Shown here piece by piece: positions 5,940-14,619 of a stretch of DNA of 64,000 bases. Below the pieces are notes generated by a model, which saw only the letters and a program-made list of their open reading frames with translations, was not told the DNA's origin and did not search any database. Positions within the stretch are counted from its first letter, which is position 1. Every line of letters starts with the position of its first letter. The position numbers were made by a program, and so were the translations under genes. The stretch is from Mucilaginibacter rivuli. Its GTDB lineage: Bacteria; Bacteroidota; Bacteroidia; Sphingobacteriales; Sphingobacteriaceae. The DNA lies in contig NZ_JAHXPQ010000002.1 of the NCBI RefSeq assembly GCF_019391655.1, forward strand, positions 744,001 to 808,000, given 5' to 3'.

Positions 5940-7025
5940 ATGAGTGATATTGAATTAATGGCGGTAATTGAAAGGTACCTTAACGGCGAAATGAATGCCG
6001 CTGAGCGTGCCCGCTTTGAATTATTAAGGCATGACAATGAAGCTGTTGATGCCCGCGTAAAAGAGCACCAGGAGTTTACCGATCGTATTAAACAATACGG
6101 CGAGCGTTTGCAGTTTGAAAGCATGCTAAACGAGATACATGATGAGATAGATGTGCAGGCATTGAAAGATGAACTGGTACATCATCCGTCGGCTATTGTG
6201 CGTTTGTGGAGAAACCATCATTCAAAAATATCTGTAGCGGCGTCAATTACCATCTTCGCGGTGTTGGGTACTTTGTTTTTAACAGGGTATATGAAATCAC
6301 AAAGCCAGGAAGCTGCCGTTATTAATTTGAAGCACGACGTTGATATAATTAAGCGAAAACAAACCTATCAGATATCGAACATTCACGCTGCAAAAAAAAT
6401 AGCCCCGGATAATTATGGTGGCATAGGTACAGGTTTCGCGATATCATCAAATGGATATATAGTTACCAATTTCCATGTTGTAAACGGTGCCGATTCTGTG
6501 TACGTACAAAACGCGGATGGTGATGCTTTCCATGCAAAGATTGTTACAACCGACGCGGTAAATGACCTTGCTGTTTTAAAGATAACTGATCCATCGTTTA
6601 AATCATTAGGCGCTTTGCCTTACGGTTTTAAAAGAGGTAAATTAGACTTAGGTGAAGACCTGTTCACTTTAGGTTATTCTAAAGACGATCAGGTATTGAG
6701 CAAAGGGTATTTAAGCTCGGGCAATGGGTACAAGGGAGACACGGTAAATTACCAGATAGCTATGGATGTTAATTTTGGTAACAGCGGTGGCCCTGTATTG
6801 GATAGTAGAGGTAATATTGTTGGTGTAGTTAGCAGTAAACCAGCGGGTTCTGGTGGTTCCGCTTACGCTATCAAATCAAAATACCTGATCAAATCTATAC
6901 AAGCTGATACTTCGGTTAACAGCCTCAGCTTAAGTTCAAAAAGTAAAATAGCTAACCTGAGCCGTACCCAGCAGATAGAAAAACTGCAGAACTATGTGTT
7001 TATGGTTAAGGTTTACAACCGTTAA
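5940..7025 (+). CDS. Membrane-anchored anti-sigma-like/HtrA-type serine protease fusion
   Basis: The 361-residue protein has three parts. Residues 1-90 are cytosolic, acidic and helical, with RYLNGEMNAAERARFE, which resembles the N-terminal regions of Bacteroidota anti-sigma factors (no zinc Cys). One transmembrane helix follows (about 96-117). Residues 140-325 form a periplasmic trypsin-like domain of the DegP/HtrA type with a complete triad: His179 (TNFHVV), Asp209 (VNDLAVL) and Ser282 (GNSGGP). No PDZ domain follows; the last 35 residues are unassigned. It is translated directly after the sigma gene. The likely role is to hold the sigma factor at the membrane and couple release to a periplasmic signal, but that is inference. 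Confidence 0.85.
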   Translation: MSDIELMAVIERYLNGEMNAAERARFELLRHDNEAVDARVKEHQEFTDRIKQYGERLQFESMLNEIHDEIDVQALKDELVHHPSAIVRLWRNHHSKISVAASITIFAVLGTLFLTGYMKSQSQEAAVINLKHDVDIIKRKQTYQISNIHAAKKIAPDNYGGIGTGFAISSNGYIVTNFHVVNGADSVYVQNADGDAFHAKIVTTDAVNDLAVLKITDPSFKSLGALPYGFKRGKLDLGEDLFTLGYSKDDQVLSKGYLSSGNGYKGDTVNYQIAMDVNFGNSGGPVLDSRGNIVGVVSSKPAGSGGSAYAIKSKYLIKSIQADTSVNSLSLSSKSKIANLSRTQQIEKLQNYVFMVKVYNR

Positions 7026-7030
7026 GAGAT

Positions 7031-7139
7031 AGTCAAGAATCAAGAGCCAAGAATATAGACAAAAGGCATCTGTGCAATAAACATGGATGCCTTTTTCCTT
7101 TTGATGAAAGTCTTAATTCCCGATTCTTGTGTCTTGACT
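7031..7139. repeat. Imperfect inverted repeat enclosing a terminator
   Basis: AGTCAAGAATCAAGA at the left end and its near-complement ending TCTTGACT at the right end bracket the convergent intergenic region between the protease gene and nuoD. It looks like a short dispersed intergenic repeat without coding capacity. Confidence 0.5.
7061..7097. terminator. Bidirectional intrinsic terminator
   Basis: AAAAGGCATC (7061-7070) pairs with GATGCCTTTT (7086-7095), with T and A runs outside. It serves the protease gene on the plus strand and nuoD on the minus strand. Confidence 0.8.
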
Positions 7140-7144
7140 TTAAT

Positions 7145-8332
7145 TTATCTATCTACTTCACCCAATACAAAATCGATCGATCCGGCAATCGCTATCAGGT
7201 CGGCTATCATAACACCCTTTGTTATTTCCTGCATGGCGGATAAGTTACAGAAACTTGGCCCGCGCGATTTTACACGGAATGGCACTTCGCTTTTTCCATC
7301 GGCAATAAAATAAAAGCCAAGTTCGCCTTTGGGGTTTTCTGCACGAATATAAAAATCCTGCGCCTTGGGGGTTATTTTGCGGGGTAGTTTAGCGCGCGGG
7401 TCAAACTCAGGTGTGCGTTTCAGCTCTTTGGTAAGCCGCTCAAGGCATTGCTCCATAATAATGAGCGATTGCTCTATCTCATCAACACGCACCTTATAGC
7501 GGTCCCAGCAATCGCCTACGGAGCCCATTAATCCAGTGCCTATCGGTACATCAAATTCCAGTTCGGGATACGCGGAGTAACCATCAATACGGCGCAGATC
7601 GTACTTTAGGCCCGAGCCGCGCAACATAGGGCCTGAGCACCCGCAGTTTATGGCTACATCAAGGGGCAGTATGCCAACGTTTGCGGTACGGTTAATAAAT
7701 ACCTGGTTATCTGTTAAAAGCTGGTTCAGCTCCACCATTTTGGGTTTAAAGTAGGCAATAAACTCCAGGCAACGTTCTTCAAAACCAACCGGCAGATCGT
7801 AAAATAAACCACCTACCCAAATGTAGTTGTACAACATGCGCGAACCAGAGGCCCACTCAAGCATGCCCATAATATGTTCCCTATCGCGAAAGCACCATAA
7901 AAATGGCGTGAAAGCACCAATATCAATACCATAAGTGCCAATAGCTATCAGGTGCGATGCGATGCGGTTCATTTCGCAAACCAAAACACGGATATATTCT
8001 ACCCGTTTGGGGATATCATTTTCAATACCCATCATACGTTCAACTCCCATTACCCAGGCATGGCTGTTGTTCATTGATGCCAGGTAATCCATCCTGTCGG
8101 TAAAAGGAATGGTTTGCTGGTAGGTAAGCGATTCGGCATGTTTTTCAAAACAGCGGTGCAGGTAACCCATGTGTGGGATAACCTCGCGAACGATCTCGCC
8201 ATCGGTAATGAGCTCCAGGCGCAATACCCCGTGTGTAGAGGGGTGCTGCGGGCCCATGTTTAAAACCATCTCATCGGCGGCAACGCTTGCAATTTTTTCG
8301 CGATATCGGTCTAAGCCTTCAGAGTAGTTCAT
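7145..8332 (-). CDS. nuoD: NADH-quinone oxidoreductase subunit D
   Basis: The protein (395 residues from ATG 8332; an in-frame ATG at 8371 would add 13) is the 49-kDa subunit of respiratory complex I. This peripheral-arm subunit lines the quinone site with NuoB. Family hallmarks are [15 protein letters not shown] at the start, the quinone-site [25 protein letters not shown], and the C-terminal [19 protein letters not shown] ending in the canonical VLGEVDR. It is complete and has no frameshift. No other nuo gene adjoins it. Its neighbours are a stress protease and a T9SS-secreted protein, which is unusual for a gene normally inside the nuo operon. Confidence 0.95.
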   Translation of the reverse strand: MNYSEGLDRYREKIASVAADEMVLNMGPQHPSTHGVLRLELITDGEIVREVIPHMGYLHRCFEKHAESLTYQQTIPFTDRMDYLASMNNSHAWVMGVERMMGIENDIPKRVEYIRVLVCEMNRIASHLIAIGTYGIDIGAFTPFLWCFRDREHIMGMLEWASGSRMLYNYIWVGGLFYDLPVGFEERCLEFIAYFKPKMVELNQLLTDNQVFINRTANVGILPLDVAINCGCSGPMLRGSGLKYDLRRIDGYSAYPELEFDVPIGTGLMGSVGDCWDRYKVRVDEIEQSLIIMEQCLERLTKELKRTPEFDPRAKLPRKITPKAQDFYIRAENPKGELGFYFIADGKSEVPFRVKSRGPSFCNLSAMQEITKGVMIADLIAIAGSIDFVLGEVDR

Positions 8333-8412
8333 TTTACCGTTTAGGGTTTGTTTGTATTTGCTGAGTGGCAAATATAACAGGAATGTTTATGCAGCGCACA
8401 AGCAAAAACAAA

Positions 8413-10872
8413 TTAATACATTACCGTTACCGTGCCAGATAAGGTTTGTTTGTTCTTATCGTTCATCCTGATAACGTAATAATAAGAGCCGGTTGGTAGT
8501 TTTTTGCCTTTATACGTTCCGGCCCAGGGCGTTGCGTAGCCTTTTGAGTTAAATATCAACTGACCGGAGCGGTCGTATATATCAACCTCGCAATTTTGAT
8601 AGGCTTCAATATTTTTAATGGTCCAGGTATCATTTATACCATCCTGGTTTGGGGTAAAAACACTGGGAATAACAAGGCTGTAAGCAACAATAACTTTAAA
8701 TGTAGCTGATGTGCTGCAGCCATTGGCATTGGTTACTATTAATTTATAGCTGGTTGTTTGGATAGGAGAGGCCGAAGGGTTAACAATGGTTGAATCACTA
8801 AGCCCTGTACCGGGATGCCATGCGTAGGTTAATGTCCCGGTACTTTTAATGGCGGGAGAAAGACTTACACTACTCCCGGGATTACTGATGATATATTCTT
8901 TTGGTGTACCAATTTCGGGCAGGCTATAGTTCCATATCGTAACACTATCAGCAGATGTTTGCTGAACAGCCTTGTAGTTGACAGTCCATGCCAGTACAAC
9001 TTTGGTATCAGCAGGGATGTTTTTTATTTGTGCCGAAGGATCGTTGATGTTGGATTGATCGAAAGGGGAGTAACCCGCAGGAACAACTACCGACCACGTA
9101 CCTATACCCCCGGCCGGTGGGGTATTGGCATGTAAGGTAGCTACTGGATTGTTACAATTGCTCTGATCGGTGCCTGCATTGGCTTTTTCGAGTATTTGGA
9201 TCATGCTCACCGTAACTACATAATCATAAGTAGTGCAGCCATCGGTAACGTGGTAAATAAAGGGCGATGAAAAATCGTGTGCTGTGCCGGATGAAGGTGT
9301 TAAAGTGCCGTTGTTGATAGTGACTATTGGCGATAGCTTGGTGAGATCTGTTCCGCTAAATACCTCAATATTAACCGTCCGGTTTACCGTATCAATAACA
9401 GCCATTGTTTTTTGCTGTGGTAAATTCAGGCCTGTAATAGCCGGTGTTGGCGATGCGGAATATTTTACAATAAACCCGTCGGAAATACCTTGTGCCGTTA
9501 CATTATTGGTGCATGCGCCCGGGTTAAAATCGGTTGTATTGTTAAACGCTCCGGCAAGTAGTATTTCATTACTTGTTGTTAAAGCAATGCCATTGCCTGC
9601 AAAGCCAATATTTGCTGTTTGCGCTGTGCCGATATTGGCGGCACAAACATATTGCCCGGTACGGGAATATTTAACCGCAAATGCATTGTAACCACCATAT
9701 GGTTGTATTAGTACAGGTTTGCCTGTTGCCGGGTTAAAATTAGGGTTTCCATTAAACCAGCCGCCAACATAAACATTACTTTTGTTATCGGTTATTACAT
9801 CAAGCGCGTAGGTATTGGTACCCGCCTGCCCAAAGCCAATGGCCCAGCCAAATTTGCCGCTGCCGCTGTATTGGGCCACAAAACTATCTGTAGCGGTATT
9901 ATTACTTGCCTTAACAGTTCCTTTAGGCGAGCTTACATCAAAAACTACCTGGTTTGAAAAATATCCCGATAGGATAACATTACCCTGCAGGTCGGTGGTT
10001 ATTGCCGAAGTACCTGTTCCGTTACTTTGGATACGATTTATCCAAACTATGCTGCCATCAGTAGCGTATTTGGCAATAAAATCAGCAGTAACCCCAATAT
10101 CGTTTGAGCGGCCGGTTATAAGAATCTCGTTATTAGGATCAATGGCCAATCCAAAAGCTATGTTTTGAGTACCTGTGCCACCAAAATGGCTCACCCAGAT
10201 GGGCGACTGGTTGTTTACGCTATTCCCATTATATTTAGCGATAAAACCATCAACAGGTGCGCTTGGAGTGAGTAAAGATGTTATCCCAAATCTTGTTTTA
10301 GAATCGATAGATCCACAGATATAAACATTATTATTGTGGTCGGCTTTTATTGATGTAACAATTTGATTGCCGGTACCGCTTATCTGTGATCCCCATAAAA
10401 AGTTACCTGCATTGTTTAGCTTAACTACAAAAATGTCTTTTTGCCCTTCGTTAAGTAAGGAAGTAACATTTGTTCCCGGGTCAATATCCATATACGGAGA
10501 AAGAAACTGGCCGGTAACAAACACATTATTGTTGTCATCAAGGCAGATGGATACAGGATAGTCTGAACCTGTATCGCCCAATTGTTTGCACCATACTAAA
10601 GTGCCGCTACCGGTATATTTTGCAATAAAAATATCAAGGTTGCCCTTTGATGTTAATTGGTGTGTTACTGTAGCAGCGGGTGATAGGTCAATAGTGCCTT
10701 GGAATGAACCTGTTACATAAATATTATCCTGGCTGTCAGTCACTATTTTGACTACGCTTGCCGATCCTGTACCACCAATATCATTTACCCAAACAGGCGA
10801 TAATATCTGCCCGAAGGCAAAAGCGCAAGGTAATAGTAAGAACAGCAAAAGCAGTAAGTTAAATTTCTGCAT
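8413..10872 (-). CDS. T9SS-secreted beta-propeller-like protein with type B sorting domain
   Basis: The 819-residue exported protein has a signal peptide (about 1-22). Residues 25-480 contain at least seven copies of a roughly 50-60 residue repeat with motifs such as DSQDNIYVTGSF, DDNNNVFVTGQF and DHNNNVYICGS, each followed by FIAKYxGSG. This is the SBBP/SBP-type propeller pattern. Ig-like segments follow (about 560-730), then a gliding-motility-type C-terminal domain (about 733-819) starting IPSVFTPNQDGINDTW and including YDRSGQLIF and LPTGSYYY. That C-terminal domain is the type B T9SS signal seen also on the giant proteins at 17441 and 22614. The substrate is unknown; the protein is probably cell-surface or secreted. 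Confidence 0.85.
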   Translation of the reverse strand: MQKFNLLLLLFLLLPCAFAFGQILSPVWVNDIGGTGSASVVKIVTDSQDNIYVTGSFQGTIDLSPAATVTHQLTSKGNLDIFIAKYTGSGTLVWCKQLGDTGSDYPVSICLDDNNNVFVTGQFLSPYMDIDPGTNVTSLLNEGQKDIFVVKLNNAGNFLWGSQISGTGNQIVTSIKADHNNNVYICGSIDSKTRFGITSLLTPSAPVDGFIAKYNGNSVNNQSPIWVSHFGGTGTQNIAFGLAIDPNNEILITGRSNDIGVTADFIAKYATDGSIVWINRIQSNGTGTSAITTDLQGNVILSGYFSNQVVFDVSSPKGTVKASNNTATDSFVAQYSGSGKFGWAIGFGQAGTNTYALDVITDNKSNVYVGGWFNGNPNFNPATGKPVLIQPYGGYNAFAVKYSRTGQYVCAANIGTAQTANIGFAGNGIALTTSNEILLAGAFNNTTDFNPGACTNNVTAQGISDGFIVKYSASPTPAITGLNLPQQKTMAVIDTVNRTVNIEVFSGTDLTKLSPIVTINNGTLTPSSGTAHDFSSPFIYHVTDGCTTYDYVVTVSMIQILEKANAGTDQSNCNNPVATLHANTPPAGGIGTWSVVVPAGYSPFDQSNINDPSAQIKNIPADTKVVLAWTVNYKAVQQTSADSVTIWNYSLPEIGTPKEYIISNPGSSVSLSPAIKSTGTLTYAWHPGTGLSDSTIVNPSASPIQTTSYKLIVTNANGCSTSATFKVIVAYSLVIPSVFTPNQDGINDTWTIKNIEAYQNCEVDIYDRSGQLIFNSKGYATPWAGTYKGKKLPTGSYYYVIRMNDKNKQTLSGTVTVMY

Positions 10873-10939
10873 CAGGTTATATTGGTGGCAATAAAAATAA
10901 CGCTTTTAGTGATAGCTACTGTTATTAAACTGTCATGGT

Positions 10940-10968
10940 CGGTAATAATGATAACGTAACTATTACCG
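10940..10968. other. 8-bp inverted repeat between divergent genes
   Basis: CGGTAATA (10940-10947) and TATTACCG (10961-10968) are separated by 13 bp in the divergent intergenic region between the T9SS protein and the second sigma gene. It could be an operator; nothing else supports this. Confidence 0.35.
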
Positions 10969-11001
10969 GTAGTGTTGTTTGCAAAATTTATGTGATAAGG
11001 T

Positions 11002-11030
11002 TGTAAGGATATTGGCTAAATTGCGACTAA
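11002..11030 (+). promoter_or_regulatory. Predicted autoregulatory ECF promoter (group B)
   Basis: TGTAAGG (11002-11008), 12 nt, TTGCGACTAA (11021-11030), with the ATG 20 nt later at 11050. It is identical in both words and in spacing to 1322-1350, while the spacer differs. Confidence 0.65.
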
Positions 11031-11049
11031 CTAACAAATAATTTGATGT

Positions 11050-11616
11050 ATGCCCGTAACACAAGCCGCCATTGACCCGAATACCTGGGTTAATGCACAT
11101 GCCGACTATTTATATGCTTTTGCCATAAAACGTATTGCCGATGAAGAAATAGCTAAAGACCTGGTACAGGATACATTTTTAGCGGCGTTACAAAAAGTAC
11201 GCACCTTTGAAGGCAAAAGCAGCGAACGGACATGGCTAACGGCTATTTTGAAAAATAAGATAGTTGATGTTTACCGAAAAAGGTCATCAGTAATAGTATC
11301 ATCAGATATTGCAGATGCAGAGCGTGTGCAACAGGATTTTTTTGACACCGACGGGCATTGGACACAACAACACTATCCCAGGGAAATGGGAGTGGAAGAG
11401 CAATACCTGGAAAATAAAGAACTTGGCCAGGCGCTAAAAAAATGCATGGAAAAACTACCTGCATTATGGCTATCGGTTTTTACCATGAAACATATTGATG
11501 ATGAAACGTCTGAAAGAATATGTACCGAACTTAAAGTATCGGCCCAGAATTTTTGGGTTATTATTCACCGTGCCAAGTTGAATTTGAGGGCTTGCCTTCA
11601 AAAAAACTGGGTTTAA
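11050..11616 (+). CDS. ECF sigma factor (group B)
   Basis: The 188-residue protein has ECF region 2 (about residues 15-85, with YLYAFAIKRIADEEIAKDLVQ, then DTFLAAL and RTFEGKSSERTWLTAILKN) and region 4 (about 125-180, with LPALWLSVFTMKHIDDETSERIC). The Trp-leu-thr and AILKNKIVD segments are typical of ECF sigmas. It is followed after 12 bp by a small zinc-finger protein, the usual sigma/anti-sigma arrangement. Its promoter motif recurs before the gene pair at 1384-1648, so its regulon probably includes an exported peroxiredoxin. Confidence 0.9.
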   Translation: MPVTQAAIDPNTWVNAHADYLYAFAIKRIADEEIAKDLVQDTFLAALQKVRTFEGKSSERTWLTAILKNKIVDVYRKRSSVIVSSDIADAERVQQDFFDTDGHWTQQHYPREMGVEEQYLENKELGQALKKCMEKLPALWLSVFTMKHIDDETSERICTELKVSAQNFWVIIHRAKLNLRACLQKNWV

Positions 11617-11628
11617 AAGTATTACGAA

Positions 11629-11901
11629 ATGGGAATGTTGAAAAAGATACAATACAATTGCAGGCAGGCAACTTTTTTATTGGAGAAAAAGGCCTTTAAA
11701 CCACTCAGTTTTTACGAAACCATTGAGTTGAGGATACACCTTGCCGGTTGCTCTGTTTGCCGTTTGTACGGCAAGCAAAGCGCAATGATAAACGATATGG
11801 TACAACAATTATATAAAGACTCGGAAAAGGGGACTTATAAATTGAATGATAGTTTTAAAAAAGAATTGCAATTACGTATTGAGGAAGAATTGAATAAATA
11901 A
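11629..11901 (+). CDS. Small zinc-finger anti-sigma-like protein
   Basis: This 90-residue soluble protein has the segment ELRIHLAGCSVCRLY, a HxxxCxxC zinc-binding motif of the ZAS anti-sigma type, with an earlier Cys (YNC, about residue 11) as probable fourth ligand. It lacks a transmembrane helix, so it would be a cytosolic anti-sigma like ChrR or RsrA rather than a membrane sensor. It is co-transcribed with the sigma gene 12 bp upstream. A redox role for the Cys cluster would fit the peroxiredoxin in the predicted regulon, but this is inference. ATG 11635 is an alternative start. Confidence 0.8.
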   Translation: MGMLKKIQYNCRQATFLLEKKAFKPLSFYETIELRIHLAGCSVCRLYGKQSAMINDMVQQLYKDSEKGTYKLNDSFKKELQLRIEEELNK

Positions 11902-11936
11902 AGTGCAAAGCTTTTTGAAGCATAAAGCCAAAAGCT

Positions 11937-12878
11937 TTACGCTTTTAGCTTAGTAGTACGGTATTTTGCAAGATTGATCAATAACACACTGCCTAAAATA
12001 ACGCCTAAGCCAGCTATTTGCATCAGGGTAATGTTTTCGTGGGCGAAAAATATGCCCAGCAGTACCGCTACTACGGGGTTAACATAAGCATAGGTACTTA
12101 CCTGCGCCGTAGGGCGAACCTGCAGCAGCCATACATAGGCGCTAAAAGCGGCTATCGAACCAAAAAGTACTAAATATCCTAAACCCATCCATGCGTTAGT
12201 TGTAATTGCTGCCCAGTTTACATGCTGTACCTCGCCACTTATAAAACTTGCCGGTATAAATAAAATACCGGCCACAAGCATTTGCCATGCTGAGTTAACC
12301 GGCCCTGAGGCACCGGAGCCCTTGTACTTTGAGTAGATAGAGCCTGCCGTCCAGGCGATGGAGCCGCCTATCAGCAACAGCATTTCCCAAAGGTTTGAGC
12401 CAATGCCTTTATCAGTTAAGGCATGGATAACCTGTTCGGCAAAAAGGAGTATAACCCCGCCAAAACCAATAATGAGGCCCAATATTGTCCATTTGTTTTT
12501 AAAGCTTTCGCCCCATTTAGGCACATCGAGCAATACAAACCATATTGGCGCGGCCGATACCAGTATGGCTACCATAGCGCTCGGCAGTGTTTGCTCAACC
12601 CACATCACTATACCAATGCTTATAAATAGCAACAGAATACCACTTACCGCCGCGTTGAGTATGCTTTTAAGTACGAAGGCTTTTTCGCCTTTAATAATGC
12701 ACCAGGCCAGTAGTAATACGCCTGCCAGCAGAAAGCGTAGCATACCCAAAACCATAGGTGGGAAGCCGCCGCCTAAAGCTATCCTGATAGAAAAATATGT
12801 TGAACCCCAAACAATGTAAACTATCGCGAAAGCAATAATTACCATGAGGGAAGATGCGTGTTTTTGATCGGTTGACAT
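11937..12878 (-). CDS. EamA-family (DMT superfamily) transporter
   Basis: The 313-residue inner-membrane protein has ten hydrophobic segments in two EamA repeats (about 10-140 and 160-305). The repeat 1 signature VWGSTYFSIRIALGGGFPPMVLG is typical of the YedA-like drug/metabolite exporter group. The substrate cannot be told from the sequence. It is convergent with the anti-sigma gene (35 bp gap). A hairpin occupies the region just upstream of its start codon. Confidence 0.9.
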   Translation of the reverse strand: MSTDQKHASSLMVIIAFAIVYIVWGSTYFSIRIALGGGFPPMVLGMLRFLLAGVLLLAWCIIKGEKAFVLKSILNAAVSGILLLFISIGIVMWVEQTLPSAMVAILVSAAPIWFVLLDVPKWGESFKNKWTILGLIIGFGGVILLFAEQVIHALTDKGIGSNLWEMLLLIGGSIAWTAGSIYSKYKGSGASGPVNSAWQMLVAGILFIPASFISGEVQHVNWAAITTNAWMGLGYLVLFGSIAAFSAYVWLLQVRPTAQVSTYAYVNPVVAVLLGIFFAHENITLMQIAGLGVILGSVLLINLAKYRTTKLKA

Positions 12879-12880
12879 TA

Positions 12881-12926
12881 TGTTGCAGGTTAAAGAGAAA
12901 AAAAGGTTTTGCCTCTTTTTGCAACA
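12881..12926 (-). other. Hairpin immediately upstream of the EamA gene start
   Basis: TGTTGC pairs with GCAACA, and AAAGAG with CTCTTT, in a 46-nt structure starting 3 nt before the ATG on the minus strand. It could mask translation initiation. No riboswitch class is recognised. Confidence 0.45.
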
Positions 12927-13014
12927 ATGAATAGCCGGGAAATTTTACTGAAGTATAGAATGCAGAAAAACATCACGACCTTGATCATGATGCAATTGAG
13001 GGATCATGTAAAGT

Positions 13015-13356
13015 CTAACGGTCCTTGTCGCCGTAGCTGCTCTTATTATAGCCGCCGCCACCCTTATAACCACCGCTGCCGCCTCCACTTCTAAATGGTT
13101 TGCGTGCACCTTCGGCTTTAGGTTCGGCCTCTTTGACCACAATGTTACGGCCATAAATTTCGGCAGCATTAAGGTCTTCAATAGCCTTTAGCGCCGATTC
13201 TTTGTCGGACATTTCGGCAAAACCAAAGCCTTTGCTTCGGCCGGTCTCGCGGTCGATAATAATTTTAAGCGAAGTAACTTCACCATAGTCTGCAAACAGT
13301 TCCATCAATTCTGATTCTTCAATCTTATAAGGAAGGTTGCCAATAAAAATATTCAT
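13015..13356 (-). CDS. RRM-domain RNA-binding protein with Gly-rich tail
   Basis: The 113-residue cytosolic protein has one RNA recognition motif (residues 1-80): RNP2 is NIFIGNLPY and RNP1 is RSKGFGFAEM. A Gly/Ser/Lys-rich tail (about 88-113, GGGSGGYKGGGGY) follows. This is the short RRM type common in Bacteroidota and cyanobacteria, often cold-responsive. It probably binds single-stranded RNA non-specifically as a chaperone. It is divergent from the nucleoid-associated protein gene at 13491. Confidence 0.93.
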   Translation of the reverse strand: MNIFIGNLPYKIEESELMELFADYGEVTSLKIIIDRETGRSKGFGFAEMSDKESALKAIEDLNAAEIYGRNIVVKEAEPKAEGARKPFRSGGGSGGYKGGGGYNKSSYGDKDR

Positions 13357-13490
13357 ACTTATAGCTTGCTTATTTCAAAAATACTGTAATTTTTTTTGAA
13401 TTGCTCAATTTATTTACATTTTTCGGGCAGATTTATTAAATAATTTGTAACCAATAGCAATTTGCTTTCTTTGTATCACAAAAAAATAAT

Positions 13491-14543
13491 ATGATCTCAT
13501 CATTCGAAGCCGCGCTTTCGGCGCTTTCTATACATCGGGTTGGTAATAAGTTACTTGACGAATTTTATGTCCTGTCGGATAATCCAATCGCTATAAAAGA
13601 CGAGTTATTAGGCAAATTACTGATGCAGTATTTTTTATCGCCATTTGAAAAGGTGAATGAAGTGTACCGTTTTATGCATTCGAGCGAGTTAACGCTGAAC
13701 GAGCTTTTTCATTTTTGTACCGAAGTATTTGATAACCCCAACCGTTTTCACGAAGTAAGCGAGCAGATCACCAAATACCTGTTCGATCAAACCAATCACC
13801 CTAAAATAAAGGCGGGCGAACTATATATCGCTTTGTTTAAAGATGTACAGATTGAAGGCGACCTGCTGGATGCGATAGGGATATTCAAATCGGAAAACAA
13901 AGAAACCTACCTCAAGGTATACCCGGATACGGGCGGTTTTAATCTGGAGTATGAGCCGGATGGTATCAATATTAATAAATTAGATAAAGGCTGCCTTATT
14001 TTTAATACGGAAAAAGAAGATGGTTATAAAGTACTCGTAGTTGATCAAACCAACCGTAATAACGAAGCTGTTTATTGGAAAGATGACTTTTTAAAACTAA
14101 AAATACGTAACGACAGCTTTAACCAAACCAGTAATACGCTGAGTATTTATAAAAACTTTGTATCAGAAAAGCTGGATGACCAGTTTGAACTGACAAAGGC
14201 AGATAAGATAGACCTGCTCAACAAATCGATCAAATATTTTAAGGAGAATGAAACTTTTGATCTGGATGAGTTTGGCGATGAAGTGTTAGGCAACCCGCAA
14301 GCCATCGAATCGTTTAAAACCTACAAGCAGCAATATGAAACCGACCACGAGACCGAAATAGGGGATACCTTCGATATTTCGGGAGCGGCGGTAAAAAAAC
14401 AGAGCCGCGTTTATAAAAGTGTGCTTAAGTTAGACAAGAACTTCCACATCTATATCCATGGCAATAAAGACCTGATAGAAAAAGGCTTTGATGACGAAAA
14501 AACGATGAACTATTATAAGGTTTATTTTAAGGAAGAGAACTGA
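13491..14543 (+). CDS. Nucleoid-associated protein (YejK/NA37 family)
   Basis: The 350-residue cytosolic protein starts with IHRVGNKLLDE and carries the NA37-family pattern: an N-terminal helical/beta domain, DFLKLKIRNDSFNQTS in the middle, and a C-terminal KSVLKLDKNFHIYIHG strand region. Family members bind the nucleoid in E. coli (YejK), but their exact function is poorly known. It has no signal peptide. It is convergent with the histidine kinase gene across a short inverted repeat. Confidence 0.8.
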   Translation: MISSFEAALSALSIHRVGNKLLDEFYVLSDNPIAIKDELLGKLLMQYFLSPFEKVNEVYRFMHSSELTLNELFHFCTEVFDNPNRFHEVSEQITKYLFDQTNHPKIKAGELYIALFKDVQIEGDLLDAIGIFKSENKETYLKVYPDTGGFNLEYEPDGININKLDKGCLIFNTEKEDGYKVLVVDQTNRNNEAVYWKDDFLKLKIRNDSFNQTSNTLSIYKNFVSEKLDDQFELTKADKIDLLNKSIKYFKENETFDLDEFGDEVLGNPQAIESFKTYKQQYETDHETEIGDTFDISGAAVKKQSRVYKSVLKLDKNFHIYIHGNKDLIEKGFDDEKTMNYYKVYFKEEN

Positions 14544-14545
14544 TT

Positions 14546-14604
14546 AGTTGCAGTAGCACTGGCAGTAGTAGTCTTTCTTTTCTAAATATGCTGCAACTGC
14601 AACT
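14546..14604. repeat. Imperfect inverted repeat in a convergent intergenic gap
   Basis: AGTTGCAGTAGCA on the left and TGCTGCAACTGCAACT on the right bracket 30 nt including a T-rich run. It may act as a bidirectional terminator. Confidence 0.45.
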
Positions 14605-14619
14605 CAACACTGCTATTTG

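Noticed and set aside
8161..8175. GGTAACCC inside nuoD as a further group A promoter
   Set aside because: It is coding sequence and no TATTAA-like box lies 15 nt away on the minus strand.
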